This document shows, in pieces, positions 56,073 through 64,000 of a stretch of DNA of 64,000 nt (position 1 is its first letter; each line of letters opens with the position of its first letter). The stretch comes from Tenuifilaceae bacterium CYCD. GTDB lineage: Bacteria; Bacteroidota; Bacteroidia; Bacteroidales; Tenuifilaceae. The translations under genes were made by a program, and so were the position numbers. The stretch covers positions 1,178,001 through 1,242,000 of the forward strand of contig AP027304.1 of NCBI GenBank assembly GCA_036322835.1, read 5' to 3'. The notes under the pieces are model-generated. The model made no database searches. It was not told where the DNA came from and was given only the letters and a program-made list of their open reading frames with translations.

Positions 56073-56100
56073 ATTGAGCACTCTTACGATTTTTAACAAA

Positions 56101-58968
56101 CTAAAGTTCTACATTCTTAATTACACTTCCAGAATTTCCGTAGATATCATACGTCAGACTAAATTTGGCGTAAGGACTAAAGTTATTTCCCGTAAAGGCT
56201 TGTTGAAATTTTAGCCGGAATGGATACCTTGTCCTTAATAGATGAAAATCCATATTTAGTTCCAATCCAATAGATTGTAAATGATATGTTTGGGTTGTAA
56301 TCTGATTGTATTTAAAGATAGGATATGAATTTTTTGCATAGTCGAAAAAGAAGTCAACCGAAAAGCGCTTAATGTAAGTTAGGGAGCCAACCGCCCAGTC
56401 GGGGTAGGCAAGGGGGAATAAGTAGTCTATCGTAAAGCCATATATTTTTTCTGACTGGTATAAAGAGTATCCTCTTGGTGGATCAACCTTATTAGAGTAG
56501 TAAAAATTTTTAAGGTTCTGAATTTGAGAGTATCCAGATACTTTAATGTGATTATTGGTTAAAAATCCTGGTAAATATAAAGTTGTATTATATGCCTGTA
56601 ACGATCCAAGGTTATCTTTGTTGTAAGGAGCATTAATATACATTGCTGTCAATGAAACTCCATATTTTGGCAACAAATCTCTATGAGACAGCTTTCTGAT
56701 GGTATAAAAGTATATTCCATTATTCATTTGGAACAATCCAGATCTGTACCGATTGATTGATTCCTCGAACATATAGTCATTTGTTCTTTCTATGCTATTA
56801 AATAATTGTAAATAAGAAATTAAACTATTATTACATAAAGTAAAAGGTAAGAAAGTGTATAGTTTAATTTTGTTTCGTTTTGATGTTGGAGTATAATAAT
56901 TTTGACCAACACGGTATAGGTAGGAATAAGTGTCTAATAATTCGTAACCTAACGAAAACTTTGGCCATAGGCCATAATATCTAAGATTTGCCCTGAACAA
57001 GTGGGATTTCCCATACCCATAACCTAAAACCAAAACGGTACTTCCCGTTAGATTTTGCGATAGTACTGTTACTCCCGGATTCACTGTTGATTCTTCGCTA
57101 ATAGAGTAAGGATTAAAGTATAGCGGAGCCCAGCTATGGAAATTTAGAAGAGAGCCAATCCCCCGATAGGGTTTAGACTTATAAGAGATATTTGGAATTT
57201 TAACGGTATCGATGTTTATATATGATTTATTGCTAGGATTTATAACCAATGGGTTTTGTTGTAAATTATTTTCTACAATTTCTTTAGTTAAATCAATAGA
57301 ATCAATTTTGCTCAACTTGTAGCCATTGGTTGTGTAATTTGAAAATAGTAAAGAACCATCATTTTGCGGGTTCGCGTATTTTGAACCAAAACAGGAATTC
57401 GTTATTTGAAATAGTTTATCATTCTGTATATTATATAAGAATATTTCTTCTGTTTGATCTGTTGAATAGGAAAAAAATAGGCTGTCTCCATTTACGTCTA
57501 TAGAGTTTATATCTTTAAATGTTGGACCATATACTCTATTTAAGGAACTGTCAGGGCTAATAGTATAGATTTCTTTACCATTGTTAGTTACGGTGGCAAC
57601 AAACAATCTCCCTTTTTTTTCATCTATTGCCAATTCAAATGGTTCAGAACTATCTGGAAAATAGAAACTATAATTTAGTTTATCTAATCCATTGAGTGAT
57701 AAAAATATGCAATTACCTGTTTCAGAGTATTCTATGCAATATATTTCGTTAGTAAGTGAATTGTACACAGGTGCGCCAAGCATCTTTTTTGCATTGTAAA
57801 TACTTTTTTGCTTAGTAATAAAGTTAAGTTTTATGATTTGGCCATAATCTTTGTAATCCCAGAACAAATGAGGTTTATACTCCGACCAAATTATAAGACT
57901 GTCGTTCATGTAAGGTTTTCCAATTAGGATTCCTGGGTGAGTAATGATTGTTTCCTTTTGATTTTTTGTGTTGATTATTGTAAAGGACGGAATGTCTGTT
58001 AGTGTTGTTTTATATACAATAATTGTTGAGTCGTTTATTTGATGAGGGTATTGGTAGTTTGAGCATTCCTCCGAATCTTTCAAAATAATTTTTGATGTTG
58101 TAAGGCTTTGACTATTAAGATATGCAGTCCAAACACTATCCTTATAGCTAAACATTTCTTCTGTTAATTGCTTACGTGAAAGTTCTGTTTGGTTTTTTAG
58201 CCCAAAGTAAAATGGAAAAATTGTAAAAGGTTTTCGTGTTACATAATCAATCGTATTTGACCATATATTTGACCCATACTTCAGATTTCCATACGAGATG
58301 ATTTGATAACCAAAACTATAATGATCTGGAATATAATCTTTATACGACCCCAGCAACCATTTATCGTAAGTAAAAGGTTTCGAATTCGATAAATAATGAG
58401 CTCTATAGTGTTGATAGAACTCGGCTGTTCTGCCTCTTCCCGTATTAGAGAATTTAGTTTCCGAGGCAACCGCATCTCCTTCTAAAAACCATAATGGGAC
58501 AAAACCTGCGGCCAACCCTGTTGCCTGCTGTCCTAAAAAGTAAGAAAAAACTTTAACTGTGTGGTGGTTCAACGCATACATCTGCTTAACATGCCGCATT
58601 TCATGAATGGCAAGTTGGTAATTCCAGGGCTGCGCATACCCATCAAATGGTGGATGTGTAATAAGTTCCATTCTTCGTGGAGCCCAAGTAACAAAACCGT
58701 TGGCAAGGGAAGAGTGGTTATGAAGTACAATATCAATTTTTGATTTACTAATACCGTAGTCTGAACCGATAATTGAATCGGTTAAAAAAAGAACATTAAG
58801 GTACTTTGATGCTATATTTTCTGCGGTTGATGGATATATAAGTCTAATTTGACCATTGGAGATTTGTCTCCATTTAACAGAAAACGGCTCAACACCAGTT
58901 TCGTAGTATTGTGCGAATATTTTGTTAGTAACAAATATCAGAAGTGCTATGAATAGAATTCGTTTCAA
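56101..58968 (-). CDS. Outer-membrane protein with zinc-peptidase-like, propeller and barrel regions
   Basis: A 955-aa exported protein I do not recognise as a named family. Signal peptide 1-20. The first part (about 25-280) looks like a gluzincin peptidase: IHEMRHVKQ (HExxH, His122-His126) and WFLEGDA with Glu163 as possible third ligand. The middle (about 290-600) has repeated short beta segments ending in S/T-D-x-S, like a TolB-type propeller. The last 350 residues (about 610-955) are rich in alternating aromatic strands and end in LTYDIYGNSGSVIKNVEL, consistent with an outer-membrane beta-barrel. The start is TTG: a stop codon precedes it directly and no ATG is placed before the signal peptide. 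Confidence 0.65.
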   Translation of the reverse strand: MKRILFIALLIFVTNKIFAQYYETGVEPFSVKWRQISNGQIRLIYPSTAENIASKYLNVLFLTDSIIGSDYGISKSKIDIVLHNHSSLANGFVTWAPRRMELITHPPFDGYAQPWNYQLAIHEMRHVKQMYALNHHTVKVFSYFLGQQATGLAAGFVPLWFLEGDAVASETKFSNTGRGRTAEFYQHYRAHYLSNSKPFTYDKWLLGSYKDYIPDHYSFGYQIISYGNLKYGSNIWSNTIDYVTRKPFTIFPFYFGLKNQTELSRKQLTEEMFSYKDSVWTAYLNSQSLTTSKIILKDSEECSNYQYPHQINDSTIIVYKTTLTDIPSFTIINTKNQKETIITHPGILIGKPYMNDSLIIWSEYKPHLFWDYKDYGQIIKLNFITKQKSIYNAKKMLGAPVYNSLTNEIYCIEYSETGNCIFLSLNGLDKLNYSFYFPDSSEPFELAIDEKKGRLFVATVTNNGKEIYTISPDSSLNRVYGPTFKDINSIDVNGDSLFFSYSTDQTEEIFLYNIQNDKLFQITNSCFGSKYANPQNDGSLLFSNYTTNGYKLSKIDSIDLTKEIVENNLQQNPLVINPSNKSYINIDTVKIPNISYKSKPYRGIGSLLNFHSWAPLYFNPYSISEESTVNPGVTVLSQNLTGSTVLVLGYGYGKSHLFRANLRYYGLWPKFSLGYELLDTYSYLYRVGQNYYTPTSKRNKIKLYTFLPFTLCNNSLISYLQLFNSIERTNDYMFEESINRYRSGLFQMNNGIYFYTIRKLSHRDLLPKYGVSLTAMYINAPYNKDNLGSLQAYNTTLYLPGFLTNNHIKVSGYSQIQNLKNFYYSNKVDPPRGYSLYQSEKIYGFTIDYLFPLAYPDWAVGSLTYIKRFSVDFFFDYAKNSYPIFKYNQITTQTYHLQSIGLELNMDFHLLRTRYPFRLKFQQAFTGNNFSPYAKFSLTYDIYGNSGSVIKNVEL

Positions 58969-58994
58969 TTAGAAGTACTTTAAGTTATGGAATG

Positions 58995-59339
58995 TTAACC
59001 CGAAACTTTAACTCGATAGCCCCATTCTTTTAATAAATCAGCAACTTTATGTTTTATTTCGCCCTGAATGAGAATTTCTCCCTCTTTTACTGATCCACCT
59101 ACGCCACATTTAGTTTTGATTTTTTTACACAGATCTTCCATTTCATTGGAATTTCCCATGAAATTTTTTATTAACGTGACCGATTTTCCCCCACGATGCT
59201 TTCTTTCGAATGTAACCAAAAGATTTTGCTGATTAGGAAGCAATTTTTTCTGAGGCTCATTTTCTGTGTTGGGGTTGAAATCTGGATTAGTAGAGTAAGC
59301 AAAATTTAATTTTTGCTTCCAGTCCTGCTCGTTTGTCAT
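58995..59339 (-). CDS. SUI1/eIF1-family translation factor (YciH-like)
   Basis: A 114-aa protein. The N-terminal 45 residues are Asn/Gln-rich and low in order; the rest is the SUI1 fold with ERKHRGGKSVTLIKNF, MEDLCKKIKTKCGVGGSVKEGEI (in part) and the closing VADLLKEWGYRVKVSG. YciH proteins influence start-codon selection or translation under stress. It is the first gene of a minus-strand unit with the peptidase-barrel gene (26-base gap) and the cyclo-ligase. Confidence 0.93.
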   Translation of the reverse strand: MTNEQDWKQKLNFAYSTNPDFNPNTENEPQKKLLPNQQNLLVTFERKHRGGKSVTLIKNFMGNSNEMEDLCKKIKTKCGVGGSVKEGEILIQGEIKHKVADLLKEWGYRVKVSG

Positions 59340-59370
59340 TTTATTGTCGTGTAAATTTGTTAGTGGGCTG

Positions 59371-59401
59371 CAAAGTTATCGTTACAAATTTCAAAATCAA
59401 T
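59371..59401 (-). promoter_or_regulatory. Promoter for the YciH-like/peptidase-barrel/cyclo-ligase unit
   Basis: On the minus strand ATTG (59398-59401; three of four bases of TTTG) is followed after 19 bases by TAACTTTG (59371-59378), an exact -7 match. It would give a leader of about 25 bases. Confidence 0.5.
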
Positions 59402-59635
59402 TAGATTACAAAAATTCAAATTAAAATAATTTTACGATGCCATCATATTCTAGTTTCGAATTATAGAAGAGATATTCTACAGCTAAGCCTAATCGATACT
59501 TTCATTCTACAGTACTCAATAAATGGCCATCTATTTTCTAACCTCAATTGAGAATTATTCAAAATTTACAAATGCCATCCATTAGAATTTAACAAAGATT
59601 TATTGTTCGTCAACGCTATAATGTTTAAAATGTTC

Positions 59636-59643
59636 TACTTTTG
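59636..59643 (+). promoter_or_regulatory. Putative -7 promoter element for the GT117 gene
   Basis: TACTTTTG is an exact TAnnTTTG match about 60 bases before ATG 59704. It argues against the longer in-frame reading from TTG 59641, which would begin inside the promoter. Confidence 0.45.
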
Positions 59644-59703
59644 CCTTTTGGCGTTTATTATAGAACTAATCAAAAAATCTTTTTCACTTTAAGTCCAATA
59701 CAG

Positions 59704-62700
59704 ATGACGACATTCAAGAAGATTAACAACATTACAGGATGGATTGTTTTTGCAATTTCAGCATTGGTCTATCTTTTAACAATTGAGCCCACAGCAAGTT
59801 TTTGGGATTGTGGCGAATTTATTGCTACGGCATTTAAGTTAGAGGTGGGACATCCTCCAGGAGCTCCCCTATTCTTGTTGATTGCAAAATTTTTCTCGCT
59901 TTTTGCAAGCAATCCTGTACATGTTGCAATGATGGTAAATGCAATGTCTGCCTTGTTAAGCGGGTTTACCATTCTATTTCTGTTTTGGACTATAACACAT
60001 CTTTCCAGAAAGTTGATTTTAAAAGGCGAAGAAAATCCATCAATGGCTCAGTTGATTGCTATTATGGCGAGCGGAGCAGTTGGTGCTTTAGCCTATACCT
60101 TTTCCGACACATTCTGGTTCTCGGCCGTTGAGGGTGAGGTATATGCCATGTCATCGTTTTTTACTGCCATAGTTGTATGGGCAATTCTTAAGTGGGAGGA
60201 TGTTGCCGATGAGCCCCACTCGAATCGCTGGCTAATATTTATAGCATACATGATGGGACTTTCAATCGGCGTACACTTGCTGAACCTATTAACCATCCCG
60301 GCAATTGCGTTTGTTTACTATTTCAAAAAGTACAAGACCACTCGAAATGGAATTCTGATGACTTTTCTGATTTCTTCAGTAATTCTCGTTTCAATTCTCT
60401 ATATTATAATCCCTGGTCTTTTCAAGGTTGGTTCTCTTTTTGAGTTGATGTTTGTTAACGGTTTTGGTTTACCATATTTTAGTGGTTTTGTGTTTTATAT
60501 TGTTGCACTTTTTGGTGCTTTGGGGTTTGGAATACTCTACACGCATAAAAAAAATCATGCAATCTTTAATACGGTGCTGCTTGGTGTTACTGTCATCCTT
60601 ATTGGTTACTCTTCTTACACTATGATTTTAGTAAGGGCACAGGTAAATACTCCAATTAACGAAAATAACCCATCCCAAGTTTTTTCAATGATTAGTTACC
60701 TGAACCGTGAGCAGTATGGCGATCGACCTCTCTTTTATGGTCAGTATTATAATGCTCCAGTAACGGGATCAAAAGATTTAACCACTAGAATTCCCCAAAA
60801 TGGAAAGTATGTAGAAACTTGGCTTAAAACTGAGTATGATTTTGACGATCGGTTTAAAACATTTTTCCCAAGAATGTATAGCCCTGCCGAGGATCATGTT
60901 GAGGAGTATAAGAAGTGGGGGATGATTGAGGGTAAGCCAGTAAGCGTAAGTGGTCGTAATGGCGAAAACGAAACCCGTTATGTTCCTACTTTCGGTGAAA
61001 ATCTTCTTTACTTTTTCCGTTTCCAAATTGGGCACATGTACATCCGATACTTCATGTGGAATTTTGTTGGACGACAAGATGATGTTCAGAGCCAAGGTGG
61101 TATAGAAAACGGGAACTGGATTAGTGGCATAAAGCCCATCGATGCAATATTCCTTGGCAATCAGAATAGCCTTACTGATGATGCAAAAAATCATCCATCG
61201 CGGAATACATACTATTTCTTGCCATTAATTCTTGGTCTGATAGGAATATACTATCAACTCATTGTTAAGCGCGATAAACGAAACTTTTTCGTTGTTTTCA
61301 TGCTTTTCATTCTTACCGGATTAGCAATTGTTATATACTTAAATCAGTACCCACTTCAACCTCGCGAACGGGACTATGCGTACGCTGGATCGTTCTATGC
61401 ATTTACAATTTGGATTGGCTTGGGTGTTTTAGCCGTATACGAATGGTTTAAGAAAATTATGAGTGAAACAACTGCTGCTGGTTCTGCAGGAATCTTGTGC
61501 ATGGTTGTTCCATTGATTTTGGCTTCAGAGAACTGGGACGATCATGATAGATCAGGTCGGTATACCGCACGCGATTTTGCCTATAATTATTTGAACTCTT
61601 GCGCCCCCAATGCAATTATTTTCACCAATGGCGATAACGATACATTCCCTCTTTGGTATGCTCAGGAGGTTGAGGGTATAAGAACTGATGTGCGAATCGT
61701 AAACCTAAGTTTGCTCGGAACCGATTGGTATATCGACCAGATGAAGGCTAAATGCTATGAATCTGCTCCGTTACCAATAACGATGAATCACAGTCAATAT
61801 ATACAAGGAACCCGTGATATCGTTTACATCTATAGTAGAATTAACGAGGCTGTTGAGTTAAAGAACTTAATGAATTTTGTTGCCAGTGATGATATCAATA
61901 CTCGCTTGCAGATTCCCGGTGAAGCACCTGTTGATTACTTGCCAACAAACAAAATAAAGATAACGGTTGATAAGAGTAAAGCACTATCCTCCGGAACCGT
62001 TAAGGCAAAAGATGAATCGTTAATTGTACCAACCATGGAGTGGTCGGTTAAGGGCAGTTACTTGCAGAAGAGTGCAATGATGATTCTCGAAATTATTGCC
62101 AATAACAACTGGGATCGGCCAATCTATTTTGTTTCACCCTACGGTGATAGTGACGTTGGTTTGGTTGATTACCTACAGCACGATGGTTTTGCTTACCGAT
62201 TGGTTCCTATAAAATCGCATGCTGACGATTTCCTTTCGGTAGGTAGAATTGATAGCGATATTCTTTACGATAAGTTAATGAATACGTTTAAGTGGGGCCG
62301 AATGAATCAACCTGATGTGTTTATTGATCATAATAATCAGCGAACCGCAATGGTTTTGAGACTTCGTAACACATTTAACAGGCTTGCCGAAATCTTAATT
62401 CAGGAAAACAAGAAAGATTCTGCAATAAAAGTACTCGACAAAGTCTGCGATTTAATGCCCCATGAGAAATATCCTTACGATTTCTTTATGATTGGTATTG
62501 CGGAAAGCTACTACAAGTTAAATGAAACCGACAAAGCCAATCAAATTGTGAAAAAGTACAGTTCAATTATGCTTCAAAAGATGAAGTATATAACCAGCCT
62601 AGGGCCTCGTTTCGAGGGTTACTTCGATTACGACTTTAGGGTTAATATTCAAACATTAAGCGAGTTGAGTAGTTTGGCTGGAACTTACGGTCAAACAGAC

Positions 62701-62763
62701 CTGAAGACTAGTATCGATAATGGAATTAACTTATTCCTAGGAAAATACTCATCGCAAAAATAA
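59704..62763 (+). CDS. DUF2723 (GT117) membrane glycosyltransferase
   Basis: A 1019-aa inner-membrane protein with about 12-13 helices in its first 650 residues and a soluble C-terminal part (about 650-1019). The first periplasmic loop has PTASFWDCGEFIATAFKLEVGHPPGAP (in part), the acidic motif region of the GT-C enzymes in this DUF2723/GT117 family, which are related to protein O-mannosyltransferases. A role in O-glycosylation of exported proteins, known in Bacteroidota, is possible; donor and acceptor are unproven. The C-terminal part ends with a TPR-like stretch (about 890-1000). The start is ATG 59704, giving MTTFKK ahead of the first helix. Confidence 0.88.
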   Translation: MTTFKKINNITGWIVFAISALVYLLTIEPTASFWDCGEFIATAFKLEVGHPPGAPLFLLIAKFFSLFASNPVHVAMMVNAMSALLSGFTILFLFWTITHLSRKLILKGEENPSMAQLIAIMASGAVGALAYTFSDTFWFSAVEGEVYAMSSFFTAIVVWAILKWEDVADEPHSNRWLIFIAYMMGLSIGVHLLNLLTIPAIAFVYYFKKYKTTRNGILMTFLISSVILVSILYIIIPGLFKVGSLFELMFVNGFGLPYFSGFVFYIVALFGALGFGILYTHKKNHAIFNTVLLGVTVILIGYSSYTMILVRAQVNTPINENNPSQVFSMISYLNREQYGDRPLFYGQYYNAPVTGSKDLTTRIPQNGKYVETWLKTEYDFDDRFKTFFPRMYSPAEDHVEEYKKWGMIEGKPVSVSGRNGENETRYVPTFGENLLYFFRFQIGHMYIRYFMWNFVGRQDDVQSQGGIENGNWISGIKPIDAIFLGNQNSLTDDAKNHPSRNTYYFLPLILGLIGIYYQLIVKRDKRNFFVVFMLFILTGLAIVIYLNQYPLQPRERDYAYAGSFYAFTIWIGLGVLAVYEWFKKIMSETTAAGSAGILCMVVPLILASENWDDHDRSGRYTARDFAYNYLNSCAPNAIIFTNGDNDTFPLWYAQEVEGIRTDVRIVNLSLLGTDWYIDQMKAKCYESAPLPITMNHSQYIQGTRDIVYIYSRINEAVELKNLMNFVASDDINTRLQIPGEAPVDYLPTNKIKITVDKSKALSSGTVKAKDESLIVPTMEWSVKGSYLQKSAMMILEIIANNNWDRPIYFVSPYGDSDVGLVDYLQHDGFAYRLVPIKSHADDFLSVGRIDSDILYDKLMNTFKWGRMNQPDVFIDHNNQRTAMVLRLRNTFNRLAEILIQENKKDSAIKVLDKVCDLMPHEKYPYDFFMIGIAESYYKLNETDKANQIVKKYSSIMLQKMKYITSLGPRFEGYFDYDFRVNIQTLSELSSLAGTYGQTDLKTSIDNGINLFLGKYSSQK

Positions 62764-62830
62764 TTTTGAAAAATTATTGGACTATAATTCAAAATAGTGT
62801 TTATTTAGTGCGTTTTTTTGTAATAGTTCT

Positions 62831-62838
62831 TAACTTTG
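62831..62838 (+). promoter_or_regulatory. Putative -7 promoter element for atpD
   Basis: TAACTTTG is an exact TAnnTTTG match with its end 22 bases before the atpD ATG. A TTTG at 62817-62820 is too close to be its -33 partner; it would instead pair, at 20 bases, with the weaker TATACTGA at 62841. Its presence agrees with atpD having its own transcript. Confidence 0.4.
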
Positions 62839-62851
62839 GATATACTGATAA

Positions 62852-64000
<1,149 letters not shown>

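Larger units (their letters stand above)
59340..59703. other. Divergent intergenic region (364 bases)
   Basis: The gap between the divergent YciH-like and GT117 genes holds the two promoter candidates listed separately. Apart from AT-rich sequence and a 10-base palindrome (CTCAATTGAG, about 59543), I see no gene, repeat or hairpin in it. Confidence 0.6.

Noticed and set aside
62761-62800. Terminator after the GT117 gene
   Set aside because: An interrupted inverted repeat (ATTTTGAA ... TTCAAAAT) is present, but it is AT-only with a bulge and has no T tract.

Overview
The window is a gene-dense, AT-rich chromosomal segment of a Bacteroidota bacterium, probably a free-living Bacteroidales-like lineage; I cannot name a genus. 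The evidence is a type IX secretion sorting domain on the large exported nuclease, the DUF4271-hemD-rnpA-yidD gene order, an ATP synthase operon split into atpBEFHAG and a separate atpD, a DUF4254/GT9 pair, many exported and lipid-anchored proteins, and exact TAnnTTTG promoter elements (the Bacteroidota -7 signature) ahead of most transcription units. I see no rRNA, tRNA, CRISPR array, insertion sequence or prophage.

Layout. 0.2-4.8 kb: nadA-ruvB, converging without a gap on a Crp/Fnr regulator and a PPIase-pheS unit. 4.9-10.8 kb: flippase, dut, an EnvC-like murein factor, an anti-sigma-type ATPase, ybeY and mnmG, followed by two parS-like palindromes. 10.9-16.8 kb: ade, uvrC, then DUF4271-hemD-rnpA-yidD. 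16.8-20.4 kb (minus): an AsmA-like protein and a histidine kinase. 20.6-26.2 kb: a compact run of a TPR-PP2C phosphatase, an exported ankyrin-PPP phosphatase, a CotH-like (kinase-fold) protein and a rhomboid protease; this is the most unusual locus in the window. 26.2-31.9 kb: bactofilin plus atpBEFHAG, closed by a terminator. 32-38.3 kb: a Na/Pi cotransporter, an RND/MMPL exporter, a polyprenyl synthase and a universal stress protein. 38.3-45.9 kb (mostly minus): mnmH, an AIM24 protein, rsgA, YitT, a VF530 protein, ferredoxin, GT9, DUF4254 and a U32 peptidase. 46-50.6 kb: a triplicated-domain lipoprotein, a DUF3267 metalloprotease-like protein and a GH92 mannosidase. 50.7-59.3 kb (minus): a 1599-aa nuclease with nine Ig-like repeats, 5-formyl-THF cyclo-ligase, a zinc-peptidase/propeller/barrel protein and a SUI1 factor. 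59.7-64 kb: a GT117 membrane glycosyltransferase and the start of atpD, cut by the window end.

Much of the content is core metabolism and information processing. Accessory interest lies in the parS pair, the phosphatase/kinase-fold/rhomboid cluster, the repeat-built surface proteins, and several RNA-level oddities: a terminator hairpin touching the rnpA start codon, a terminator embedded antisense in mnmH, and an orphan terminator in an otherwise empty gap. Domain and family calls come from reading motifs by eye; no database search was run.
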